Origin: Eonycteris spelaea
Taxonomy: Eukaryota; Chordata; Mammalia; Chiroptera; Pteropodidae
Assembly (NCBI GenBank): GCA_003508835.1
Contig: PUFA01000211.1
Location: 2,728,001 to 2,792,000 of the forward strand
Length of the DNA: 64,000 bases
Reading direction: 5' to 3'
Shown: piece by piece, positions 14,601 through 26,900 of the stretch
Layout: each line of letters begins with the position of its first letter
Position numbering within the stretch: the first letter of the stretch is position 1
Program-made: the position numbers and the translations under genes
The notes under the pieces: model-generated
What the model saw: only the letters and a program-made list of their open reading frames with translations
Databases searched by the model: none
Told to the model about the DNA's origin: nothing

Positions 14601-17600
14601 ATATCAAACTTTTGGGACATGGCAAAGCGCTCATAAAAGGAAAGTTCATATCATCATAAGCCTATCTCAACAACAGAACAAACCCAAATAAACAACCTAA
14701 CACTTCATCTTAAAATACAAGAATAGAAGAACAAATGAAGCCTAAGTGCACAGAGGAAAAATATCAAAATTAGAACAGAAATAAATGAAATTGAAAACAA
14801 ACAGACAACAAATAAAATAGAAAAAATAATTCGGCAAAGAGCTGGTTCTTTGAGAAGGTCAATAAAATGACACCCCCTGGCTAAATTTGCTAAAGAAAAA
14901 GAGAAATGACACAAATAAACAAAATCAGAAATAAAAGAGAATTACAACAGACATCACAGAAATAAAAGTCATACAAAGAATACTATGAAAAAGTATATAA
15001 CAACAAGAAAAGTATATAAAACCTAGAAGAAATGGGCAAGTACTTAGAAAGATACAACCTTCCTAGACTGAATCAAGAAGTGGAAAATCTAAATAGACTT
15101 GATCAGCAGTATGGAAATTGAATCAATCGAAAACCTACCAAGGAGTAAAAGTCCAGGACCAGATGGCTTCACCAAACATTCAAAAGAAGATTTAATAATA
15201 CCTATTCTCCTTGAAGTCTTCCAAAAACCTGAAGAGGGTCACTACTTCCTAACTCATTTTATGAGGTCAATATTACAGAAAAAAAGAAATTATAGACCAA
15301 TATCTCTCATGAACACAGATGTAAAAATACAGCAACATATGAAAAGATCATATACCAACGATCAAAGTGGGTTTCATCCGGTGGCAAGGGATGGTTTCAC
15401 AATGTGAATTGATTAATGTAATACACCACTCAAAGAAATTAAAAATAAGAATCATATGATCATATTGATAGATGCAGAAAACTTCAAGAGTACGACATCC
15501 ATTTATGATCAAAACACTTAACATAATCAGCATATAAGGAAAGTACCTTAACATCACAAGGCCTATATGACAAACCTCAGCTAACATTTACTTAGTGTGA
15601 AAAACTAAAAACCTTCTCTGAGATCAGGAATAAGACAAGGCTGTCCACTATTACCACTGTTATTCAATATAACATTGGAGGTCCAAGTGACTGCAAATCA
15701 GGCAAGGAAGTATAAAAGGCATCCAAATAGGAAAACAAAGAAGTCAAACTGTCATTATTTGTGGATGACATGATTGTCTCTACTGAAAACCCTAAAGACT
15801 CCACAAGAACACTACTAGAAACAATAAGCAAATACAAAAAGTTTAGGATACAAATCAATGTTCAAAATCCATTGTTCTTAAACTCTAATAACAAGTGTCA
15901 GAGAAGAAAGGGAAAATAATTCCTTTTGCAGCAGCACAACAAAAACAACAAACCTAGGATAAATCTGACAAAACATGTGATGGACCTATATAATGAAAAC
16001 TGTAGACCATTAAGAGAAATTGAAGAAGATACAAAGAAAATGAAATGTTTTGTGTTCTTGGATTGGAAATCAACATGTTTAAATAAACCATATTACATAA
16101 AACATTATACAGATTTAATGCAATCCCTTCAAAAATCCCACTGGCATTTTTAAAAGAAATAGAAAAAAGCATCAGATTCATGTAGAAGCACAAAAGACCC
16201 AAATTGCCAAAGCCATCCTGAATAAAAGAATGAGGTTGGAGGCATCACTCTGCCCAACTTCAAATTATACTACAAAGCCACAGGAATCAAAATGGCATGG
16301 TATTGGCAGAAAAACAGCATTTGGACCAGTGGAACAAAATTGAGAGTCCAGAAATAAACCCATATTTGTATGGGCAAATAATTTTGACAAAAAAAAGCCA
16401 AAATCATACAGTGGTGAAAGGAAAGCCTCTTCAACAAATGGTGCTGGGAAACTGGAAAGCCATCTGCAAAAGAATGAATTAGAACTGTTTTTATCACCAC
16501 ACATGAAAATTAACTCAAAATAGATTAGTATTTAATATAACCTCAAAAATAATATACATAGAAGAAAAAGATAGGAACTAAATTCAAGAACATTGGACTT
16601 AATGAGGATTTATGAATTTGATCTCAAAGGCAAGGGAAGTAATGTAAAAATAAATGAATGGGATATCGAACTAATAAGCTCCTACTCAACAAAAGAACCA
16701 TCAACAAAGTAAAGAGACAACCATCCAAATGGGAATATACTATGCAAGCAACACTCCAATAAGGGTCTAATATCCAAAATATTAGAGACTCGTACAACTC
16801 AATAACAACAACAAAAAAATGATCCAATCAAAAAAAGGGACAGAGGACTGAACGACATTGTCCTAGAGGACATACAATTGTCAACAAATATATGAAAAGA
16901 TGCTCAACATTGCTAGGTATTAGGGAAATGCAAATCAAAACCACAATGAGATACCATCTCACACCCGTTAGAATAGCTATAATCAACAGGACAAGTAATA
17001 ACAAATGTTGGAGAGGATGTGGAAAAAAAGGAACCCTCATACGCTGCTGGTGGGACTACAAATTGGTACTGCCATCTGTGGAAAACAGTATGGAGGTTCC
17101 TCAAAACACTAAGATTGATCTATCATGTGACCAGCATACCTCTACTGGGTGTTTACCCCAAAGACTTGAAAAACCATTTCTGAAAAGATATTTGCACACA
17201 CCATGTTCATAGCAGCATTATTCACAGTGGCCAGGACATGGAAGCAACCCAAGTGCCTATGGTAGATGATGGCTAAAGAAGCTGTGGTACATATATACAA
17301 TGGAATTTACTCAGCCATAAGAAGAGATGAAATACTGCCGTTTGCAACAACTGGATGGACAAAATAATCATGCTAAAAAATAAGCCAGACAGAAAAAGTT
17401 GAAAATCACATGATAATCACTTATATGTGAGTATAAACCTAAAAGCAACAAATGAGCAGGACAAACAGAGATCATTGGACATGGACTATAGACGTGGTTA
17501 CCAGGGGACTATAGAGTAGTGGTTACTAGTGGGGTGGGGAGAAAGGGGAAAGGTATAGAGGGTCAAATATAGGGGATAGGGGGAGAGTGAACTTGGTAAA

Positions 17601-17742
17601 GGGGATCAATATATGGTAGCTAAAGGAAACTGGACTTGGAGTGGTGAACATGCAATAGATGTCAATGATAATGTACAGTCTGAAATTATGTGATTGTATT
17701 AACCAATGTTACCTCGAATAAACTTAATAAAAAAATGAAATT
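11640..17742 (+). mobile_element. near full-length L1, both ORFs broken
   Basis: A G+C-richer 5' UTR (to about 12,240) is followed by ORF1 from about 12,301 (coiled-coil-like Lys/Glu/Asn-rich, stop after 76 codons). Then come ORF2 endonuclease and reverse transcriptase with many stops, the conserved ACCATCTCACACC and GTGGAAAACAGTATGGAGG blocks, and a 3' end with AATAAACTTAATAAAA at 17,719. No ORF is intact, so it is not mobile. Confidence 0.88.
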
Positions 17743-17744
17743 GT

Positions 17745-18545
17745 CAGAAAAAGAACTGGAAAAATAATTCCTTTTGCAATTGCAACAAAGAATAAAATAC
17801 TAAAAATAAATCTAACGAAACATATGAAGGACCTATGTAATGAAACTGTAAGACCTCTTAAAAGAAATTGAAGAAGTTACAAAAGAATGGAAAGACTTCT
17901 GTGTTCTTGGATTGGAATGAATCAACATAGTTAAAATGACCATATTACATAAAGCATTATACAGATTTAATGCAATCCCATCAAAATATCTCATTGGCAT
18001 TTTTTAAATAAATAGAACAAAAAATCATCAGATTTGTATGAAAGCACAAAGCCATCCTGAAAAAGAAGAGATTGGAGGCATCACTCTGCCCACTTCAAAT
18101 TATGCTAAAATAGACGGTAATCAAAAACAGTATGGTATTGGCAGAAAAACAGACCACACAGGCCAGTGGAACAGAAATAAAAAATCCGAAGTAACCATAT
18201 TATAATGAGCAATCATTTTAGACAAAAATGCAAAAACATACAGTGATGAAAGAAATGCTCTTAAAATAAAGGTGCTGGGAATACTGGAAAGCCACCTGCC
18301 AAAGAATAAAACTAGACTGTTGTCCATCACCACACATGAAAATTAACTCATAATGATTAAGAGCCTGAAATTAATACCTGAAATAATAAAATGCAATAGA
18401 AGAAAAAGATAGGAACTAAACTCATGGTCCTTAGACAATTAAAGGGTTTATTTTATGAATTTAACCTTAAGGGAAAGGGAAGTAAAAGCCCAACATTTTT
18501 CTGTTTAAGTAGCGTCTATTAAATTAAATCAAGGAAATTAAAGAT
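17745..18545 (+). mobile_element. second L1 ORF2 C-terminal segment
   Basis: It directly follows the L1 tail and repeats the part seen at 15,898-16,640 (AATAATTCCTTTTGCA, CATATTACATAAA-CATTATACAG, GTATTGGCAGAAAAACAG). It is a separate 5'-truncated copy or the target of the first. A 60-bp sliver of the same region recurs at 19,385-19,447. Confidence 0.75.
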
Positions 18546-18658
18546 TTCCAGTGGCTCTCAATCTATTTTTATCAAATATAACTTGGATTGTATTCATTCA
18601 GTTAATGCTCATGAACTCCTTTTAAGACCAGTTACAATTCTGGATGCCAGAGCTACCA

Positions 18659-19051
18659 TTGTGGCTGCTACCCACCCCCTCCCGAAAGATACAGCTCCAG
18701 AACTCAGTGAGTTACAGGAAACAACTCTTTATTCCAGCCAGCTGGGTCTGTCAGGGGTATGCAGACTCAAAATTAAGCAGCCCCGAAATGTAGAGTACAG
18801 GGATTTAAGCCCAAAATCATTCTTCATTCTGTCTAAAACACAAAGGTCTATCCTTCTTCTAGTCACTATGTCAACTCACAGGTAGGTGCGTAAGCGGGGG
18901 TACAGAAGCAGAAGGCTTGTTTTAGAATGTTATGTTCCTATGGGTAACAGCCTATATTTCCACGGACATAGCCATGTTCTCATGGGCATAGCCAAGCAGT
19001 AATTTTCCTGCAAGTAATAAAGTTTTTAGCAGTCATTTTTCAGCCATCACA
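18659..19051 (-). repeat. LTR of the same family, minus strand
   Basis: It is the reverse complement of the provirus LTR, with the shared CAGCTGGCTG/AATAAAGAG block reversed at 18,730-18,760. Three imperfect tandem copies of the U3 unit around CCCATG-GAACA make it longer. No proviral coding sequence adjoins it. Confidence 0.85.
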
Positions 19052-19384
19052 CTACAATAGAACAGACAGGGTTTCTATTATAATGGGACCTTGTGGAAAG
19101 AGGATTGTAAACTGACAAAGTCCTTGCAATCTGTGAAGTCAACCAAAGGTTGTCTTGCCTCAAGGAATCCTCTTAAGAATGGGGAAGTATGAAATGATGG
19201 GGTGGGGACGGAAACAATGTGGTGTTGCTCTGAGGCAGGGAATAGCTCATAACCGTGCAGACTGAACTGCAAAAGATCATAACAGAGTGTGGGTTAGGTG
19301 AGGATAGTCTTTTCTTAGCCAGCAGTTGCATGCTCTTGTATGAAAGCAGTTTACAAAAATAAGACTCCGCCACTGCTCCATCAG

Positions 19385-19447
19385 TGGAGAGTGGATTGGA
19401 AGAATCAACATAGTTAAAACGACCATATTACATAAAGCATTATGAGT
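19385..19447 (+). mobile_element. L1 sliver between two LTRs
   Basis: GAATCAACATAGTTAAAAC and CATATTACATAAAGCATTAT match 17,915-17,965. Confidence 0.65.
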
Positions 19448-19492
19448 ATCAGCAGTGTCCCTCTTGATCCCAGCTTTCTGTCTTCTTTCTTT

Positions 19493-19815
19493 TGTTGTAG
19501 CCACCAGCCTCCGATAGACACATGCACCACCAGAATCAGTGAGTTATAGGAAACACACTCTTTATTCAGCCAGCTGGGTCTTCCAGGGGTACACAGACCC
19601 CAAATTAAGCAGCCCTGAAATGTAAAGGTACAGGTTTAAGCCCTAAATCCCCATTCTTCATCCTTTTTGAGCACACAAGTCTATTTTTCTTCTTTTTACT
19701 AAAAGGTCAACCCACAGGTCAGTTGTGCAATCAGGGATACAGAAGCAGAAAGCTTATTGTTAGAGTATTATGTTCCCATGGGTGACAGCCAAGCAATAAT
19801 TTTTCAGCCAGCACA
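19493..19815 (-). repeat. second LTR of the same family, minus strand
   Basis: It runs end to end from TGTTGTAGCC to CAGCACA on the plus strand. It has one U3 unit. Only 441 bp separate it from the LTR at 18,659, and that gap shows no gag-pol-env. The two may be separate solo LTRs or a collapsed provirus. Confidence 0.87.
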
Positions 19816-20984
19816 CGTTTCTTAATCTCCCACTGTCCACTCGGGTATATTTTCCAGAGCCACACTGGGTGTGGCAGGGTTTACCACTTACTGGACGTGG
19901 CAGGACATAACTTTTAGAGTGCAGAATCAGTGAGGAAGATGGAAACAAACTAATCATCAAGATGATCAGTTTAATTCAATCTATGAGAAAAATAGGCAGG
20001 ATATCTGATTGCAGTGCAGGCATGAAAGTAGGTTGAGAACTATATTTTAGTCACAGTGACCAACGAAGGCCATCAGAGAGAGCGGAATTAATCAGTGCTA
20101 TGGTTAAGGAAACTGAGCCAGCTATCACTCACAGGTCTGGGAAAGAGTACTCCCAGGAGAGAGCAGAGACCTTGGAGGTAACAGGCCTGGCTTGCTGAGG
20201 AACTGAAAGAAAGCCAGTGAAACTCAATATGGAGACCTGAAGTCAGAGGATACAGGGGTCACATTAGGGACCGTGTTGGTGTAATTATTCTTTTAAAAAG
20301 AATTATGACTTCATGCCACCTCTTTCATAAATCCTTATCTATTAGTAATGACTTTGGAACCATACAGGGTAGGGCTCAAACTCACCTAAATTACTTCTTA
20401 GCTTATTAGGAAGTCACAATTCTCAGAGATAAAATGAGATTATGGAAGGAAATCCTTTCCTACTTAATTAAGAGAATGTTTTCACATTTTAAAAAAAGAA
20501 TCAATTCCTTGGGAAGATGTTGACTCACACAGGCCACTTATCAATTTGTGAATCAGGTTAAAAAACAAAAACAAGACCATGTAACAATTATCAGGGTAAA
20601 CAGAGACAAGGAAGATGTTTCTTAAAATTTTCAGACTTGTCAGGTAAATGGCTTGTTGTAAACCTAAATGATCTTGATAATCTCATCTTGGCAATGGCAG
20701 GTCCAAGGGAGTCTGCAGCAGGGCCATGGAAGAATCAGGGTTGGCATGAGGAGGAGATCCTTGAGTCACCACAGGGGACAAAGGGCCTTCTAGCCATAGT
20801 TAGCCTGTAGACTTGGAATTTAGATATCGTGATCCTGGTGGTTTGGAGTAAGCAATCAGATTTATGAGTACAATTTTTTGATACACTTTACTAAGTATAT
20901 GTGTGGTACTTAGACTATACTGTCATTTGAAGATACCTGGATTATCTTATATTAAGAAATCTTAAATATAATAAGAGGAAAAAC
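19816..20984. other. former intron of the NQO2 duplicate
   Basis: No copy of exon 5 was seen. 20,080-20,260 has repeat-like wording that I could not assign. Confidence 0.35.
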
Positions 20985-21112
20985 AACATGGAATATCACC
21001 AGATTAGCTCCCTGAATCCTCCCTTGCTCTTCATGTATATCTCTGGCTACAGATTATTACAGTCCCACATGCTTCCAATTCATAACTACAGAATCTGTGA
21101 TGGCAGAGAGGT
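20985..21112 (-). pseudogene. NQO2 tandem duplicate: decayed exon 4
   Basis: The plus strand aligns with 41,640-41,796, including intronic flank (AGAGGAAAAACAA appears beside both) and blocks such as CACATGCTTCCA against CATATGCTTCCA. Several indels destroy the frame. The order relative to the other duplicate exons is conserved. Boundaries are set by alignment by eye. Confidence 0.65.
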
Positions 21113-21544
21113 GGAGATAGGCCACACCTAGATATTCTTTCCTCCATGCCCAATGGGTGGCCCAAGTAAGTCAGAGATCATCTCCACCTGACAGGACTAG
21201 AATAATCCTGTCTCTTGAATTCCACATGTGTTCATTGGAGATCTAGTATGTGCTGGATGCCATGTGGTTTCCAGTCCTGGTTCATATTTTCATGATGTGC
21301 ACAGTATATTAGGGAGAACGATGGGTAAAAAGGACCTAAAATATGTGTAGCAATGTGGGAAGAAGAGCTGCCTGCTCAGCTAGATATATTTGTCCAGTCA
21401 ACCATGGAAAATAGAGATTTCAGTCAGAATTATTCACAATCATTATCAAAATCCAATGTATGTATTGAATAGGTATAGCAAGTGGCTGAATGAGGGGGAA
21501 AAAGACCCATACCTAGGCTTCCTACAAGAGACCTTCCCTTCAGA

Positions 21545-22345
21545 CTGAAAGGTGCACACAGACTGAAAGTGAAGAGATGGAAAAAAGGTATTTCATGCAA
21601 AATGGAAATTTTAAAAAGCTGAGTAATGATATGTATATCACACAAATACACTTTGCAACAAACTCTATAACAAGAGACAAAGAAGGACCCAGCAATTTCA
21701 CACCTAGGAATTTATCCGAAGGAACTGAAAACACTAATTTGAAAAGACATGTACATTCTTACATTCATTGCCGCATTATTGATAATAGCCAAGATATAAA
21801 AGCAACATAAGTGTCTATCGGTAGATGAATGAATAAAAAAGAGGTGGTACATATGTACAATGGATGTTACTTAGCCATAAAAAAAGAATGAAATCTTGGC
21901 ACTTACAACAGCATGCATGGATTTAGAGAATATTATGCTAAGTGAAATAAATCATATAGAGAAAGACAAATACTGTGTGATTTCACTTATATGTGTACTC
22001 TAAAAACAAAACAAAATAAACAAAAAACAGAAACAAACTCATAAAGAAAAAATTTTGATATTTGCCAGATGGGAAAGGAATTGGGGAGATAGGTAAAAAA
22101 GGGGAAGGGATTAAGATGCACAAATTGTGAGTCATTAAAACAGTAGAGGGATATAAAGTACAAACTTAAGGCATATAGTCAATAATACTGTAATGACTAT
22201 TGTGTCAGAAGGGTACTAGGCTTATTAGGGTGACCACTTTGTAAATTATATAACTGTTTAATCACTATGTTGTACACATGAAACTAATATGTAACATTGT
22301 ATACTAACTAGAATTGAAAAATAAATTATTTTCAAGAAATAAATG
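21545..22345 (+). mobile_element. L1 3' end with internal deletion
   Basis: ACAGACTGAAAGTGAAGAG (ORF2 endonuclease region) is followed within 150 bases by ACCTAGGAATTTATCC (C-terminal region), so most of ORF2 is missing. It then runs through the L1 3' UTR to an A-rich end near 22,345. Confidence 0.75.
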
Positions 22346-22479
22346 TTAAGGGGATACCACTGGTTCCTTTCTCTAACCCCCATTCCTTGTCCTTGCTTTG
22401 CCATTCAATATGTGGTCATAGGTGAACAATTTCTTATGAAGAAAGAAAGGAAATCTTTAAAGATGTAACACATCTTTCC

Positions 22480-22628
22480 TTGTGACTCTCGGCTCAAAGT
22501 CCATGGCATATATATTAAAAATGGTGACAGTGCAGCCTGCGTGCTCAGGTCCTCCACCGCCACTTTCTTCAAGGATCTATTGAAACACCTGTGTTTTGGT
22601 GTGACTAGCTTATGAGCACATTCTCAGC
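22480..22628 (-). pseudogene. NQO2 tandem duplicate: decayed exon 3
   Basis: The minus strand matches NQO2 exon 3 closely, with AGATCCTTGAAGAAAGTGGC and GCCATGGACTTTGAGCC recognizable. The Tyr codon of the VYAHQ motif is a TAG stop, and single-base deletions follow in the EPRSF and TQGC regions. Homology continues into the upstream intron, where AATTCCTCTTAGTCA matches the region near 54,945. This shows DNA-level duplication, not retroposition. Confidence 0.88.
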
Positions 22629-23949
22629 TAAAATTAGAAAAAGAAAACACCTCTCTGAGGAAAAAAAAAAATTCCTCTTAGTCATAATTCAAGGAAGAAA
22701 ACCATTAGCAAATATTTAAATGCATCACCACCCTAAAAGCTGAGAAATAAGATTTTAGTGCATACTCTTTTAACTAGTGATCATTTTGACTGTTTTAAGT
22801 GGTAATTTGTAAGGCTCACTTTCACTGTTTTACAACACATACATCGGAAAATATGATGGAATAAGTTATGTCTTTTCAGGATGAAACTAGCAAACTTTAT
22901 TAAAAGTCTCATATAATTTGGTTATTCTAGCTAAGAGGTTTTTAATCTTGTTCTTGTGAAAAGAAAAAATAGTTCACATTGTAAGCTGAACGACAGGGCA
23001 CTGACTTTTGCCTTTTGTCATGGCCATACCTAGACAAATATCAATCTGTTTATAAGAATGGAGTTATCGTTCCTTCTTCTCTGAGCCCACACTTAACTGA
23101 CAGTGGAAAGAATTGGCCTAAAATCCCACAAGCCTGCGACCTATTACACTTAGAATGGTGATGCAAAGTAACAGAAAAAATCTAGAACCAGTGATGGCTC
23201 ACAGCTTTGCTTTCATCCTGCGCCCCACTCATCCCTGGTGTGAAGTTTATCGTTTCAGATGTCCCTGTAAGATTGTTCATCTTTCTGGAAGGCAAAATGG
23301 CAAATACCCTCTGTGCCAGAGGGTTGCAATAAATGTCAAATGCTCAAATGTGAGCCAGAGCAACTACAATGAAATTGATAAATTATTGATTTTGAATAAT
23401 CTGTTCAGGCCCTAAAATAATATGTACATAAAGCTAAAATAATCTGTTTCAGGTAATTCTACCAAGATAGGAATTTGAGAACCAAGCAGTGTTATTGTTG
23501 ATGTTTTTAACTCTAATCTCTCAAAACCATATTCTTACCAGCTATGTCTTGGAAATTGTCTTTTTTCTTTTTTTTTTTTCCTGAAGACAATTTTATTTAT
23601 AGCTCAAACCTGAATTTTGCAAAAAGAGGATCTTCTGATAGCTCTGGATTACCTGCCAACCTTAACTTTTCTTTCCTGAGGTGGCTTCGGCTGGGAAAGG
23701 GCCATCATTCTCCATGGAGGAGTTCTGAGAAAGCTCCCAAGGTTTTGGCAGGGCCCTGCACCACTTTGCTGCCTGAGCTTGAGGGAGAGCATGTTAGACA
23801 GCCAGCCCACCTCACATTACTTAGAGCCATCTGCACCAGCAGTTTGGGGCACAAAACCTCATTTTTTTTCCAGTTAATCCCTACATGCCCTTCTAACCTA
23901 AACTGCGCTAGAACCCTGAGGGTTTTCTGAGGGGCCCTCATGGAATCTG
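22629..23949. other. former 5' side of the NQO2 duplicate
   Basis: Homology to NQO2 intron 2 fades by about 22,800. Open frames at 23,155-23,415 and 23,544-23,930 have no recognizable domain. The latter may belong to the L1 5' UTR. Confidence 0.35.
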
Positions 23950-26900
23950 AGGGACTCCACCAGGATTGGAGAAGCCAGTGAGTGCCATTGTTTGCATTCC
24001 CCTTGCACTCAGCACAGGTGGGAGCTCTATCCAGGTTCCCTGTCTGACCCCCAAGGCTGTAGTAGTTTGTTTTTAGTCACCTGCCCCACCCCTGGTACTA
24101 ACTCCGGCAAGGACAAGAGGGCACCGTGGCAGAAATGCACAGGGCCCCCACCCAGAGTTAGATCCAGTGGGCCCATAAGGGTGCTGAGGCTCTCCCATTC
24201 CAGGACACTGCTGTGTGCACTCACTGGGCTATCCTGCCCAGCAAAAGTGGAACCAGCAGGGAGCCACAGCCCACACACCACTGGGCAAACCTGCCTGCCC
24301 AGGGTAAGAAGAAATTGGCAGGACACAGAGGTGCTCATGCCTATGGGGTAGTCTAGCTTGGACAGGACCCCCACAGAACTCAATCAAAGCGGTGTGTGGC
24401 AGCAGGAAGCCACAACAGAGATAAGAAGGAACCAGCATAATGCTGCAGGGCATATGCTCACAATGCTCCCTAGCCCAGACTAGCAGCAGTCAGTTAAAAA
24501 AAATTATGTGACTCATGCACTTGCAGAAGTCAATCAAAGAAGTAGGGTGTGCCTTATGCACACACACAGTAACCAGCCCTGCCTGGACCAGGAGAGTAAT
24601 CAGCAGGACTTTGCCATGCGCCCCTACAGAGCTGCCCCATGCAGAAAGAGGACATGGAGGTACACACACACCAGGTTGCTCTGCCCTAAAGAGGGTTTGG
24701 CATGGATGGTCAGAGCATCCATGGATGGTCAGGAAACTACCACATGCACTTGCATACCAGACCATCTCACCCTGAACTCACCCTTGGCCAGGCAGCACCA
24801 CAAGCACTGAATGCACCCACCCAGACTCAGCTGGCCTACCAAATCCACCTGACACACAGACTACATAGAGACCATTTCTGTACAAGACCACCTTTTCAAG
24901 ATTGGGAGGGAAAGCTATTTTATCTGACTCACAGGAATGAACACAGAAAGTCAAACAAAATGGGAGACAGGAGAAAATGTCCCAAATGAAGGAATAAGTA
25001 AAACAACAACAATAACAAAACTCTAATGAAATGGTGATAAGTAATTTGCTTGATAAAGAATTCAAAGAAAATGATCCTAAGGATGCTCATTAAATTCAAG
25101 AGTAGAATAGAGAAACTCAGAGAGAACTTCAACAAAGAGTTGGAAAATATAATAAGCACCAATCAGAGTTGAAAAATAAAATAACTCAAATAAAAAACAC
25201 ACTAAAATAAAGTGAGAGTAGATTGGTTAATACAAAAGAACAGATTAATGACCTGGAAGACAGAATTGTAGAAATCACACATCAGAACAGAAAAAAGAAA
25301 TAGAATTAAAATAAAGGAGAGAGAATAGTATAAAGGACCTACCAAATATCAGATGCCACTAACATTCACATGCTATGGACCCCAGAAGGAGAAGAGAGAG
25401 AGAAAAAAAACCCAGAAAGTATACTTGAAGAAATAATGGTTGAAAACTTTTTTAATCTAGAGATGGAAACAGACATCCAGGTACAGGAAGCACAGAGATT
25501 TCCAAACAGAATGACATATTGTAATTAAAATGGCAAATATTTAAGGTTAAAGAGTGAACCCTGAAGTCAGCAAGAGGAAAACAAGTCACATACAAGGAAA
25601 GATCCCATAAGGCTATCAGCTGATTTCTCAACAGAAACTTTAAGGGGCCCAGAGAGTTTCCCAGATAAGCAAAAAACTAAAAGTTTAGTAGTTTCACCTA
25701 CGAAACCTGCTTTACAAGAAATGTTAAAAACTCTTCTTTATGCAGAAAAAAAAAGAAATAAGAAAATACAAGGAAGAAATCTTATAGGCAAATATAGAAT
25801 TAGCAGAGTGAATTGACCACTTCAAAAGCTAATATGAAGGTTAAAAACACACAAGTCATAAAATGAACTATGACTGTGATAGTCAGGAGATACATAAAAC
25901 AAAATATATAAAATATGATGATGTCAAAAACAGAAAGTATGGAGGTGAAAGTGAAAATGTAGTGCTTTTAGAATGTGTTTGAACGTAAATACCTACCAAC
26001 TTAAAATACACACACACACACACATACATACACAGACTAAACCCAAAAACACTATATCAAAAACTACTTAAAAAAAAAAAAACGGAAAAGATGCTAAATA
26101 AAACCATCAAACTCAAAGAAATCAAGAGAAGAAAGGAACAGAGAACTAAAAAAAAAAAAAAGGCAATAAATACATATCTATCAATAACTACTTTCAATGT
26201 AAATAAACTAAATACTCCAATTAAAACATAAGGTGGTTGAATGAATTTTTTAAAAAAGCAAGACTATCTACATGTTATTTACAAGAGACCCACTTCAAAT
26301 CAAATGACATTCATACACTGAAAGTGAAGGAATGGAAAAAGATATTCCATGCATATGGAAACAAAAAAAAACTAGAGTGGCTATACTCACATTAGACAAA
26401 ATAGACTTTAGAACAAAGACCGTAAAAAGGGACAAAGAAGGGCATAAACATAATCATAAAAGGGTCAATCCAAGATGATATAACAACTGCAAATATCTAT
26501 GCACCTAACATAAGAGTATCTAATTATTTAAAGCAAATGTTAATGCACAGAAAGGGAGAAATTCATAGCAATACAATAGCAGTAGAGGACTTATATACCC
26601 CTCTAACATTATTGTACAAATCATCCAGACAGAAAATTAATAAGGAAATAATGGCCTTAAGTGTCACATTAGAACAGATAGACTTAAGAGATATTTATAG
26701 AACATTTCATTCATAAAATGCAGAAAATATATTTTTTTCAAGTGCACGCAGAACAGTCTCTAAGTTGATCATATATTAGGCCACAATACAAGTCTCAAAT
26801 TCAAGAAGATTGAAATCGTATGAAGCATTATTTTTTTCTGAACGCAACAGCATGAAACTAGAAACCAACATAAGAAGAAAACTGGAAGAAAAAACACCAA

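Noticed and set aside
23544..24383. Frames of about 118-128 codons
   Set aside because: They are probably chance frames in L1 5' UTR sequence; both strands are open.
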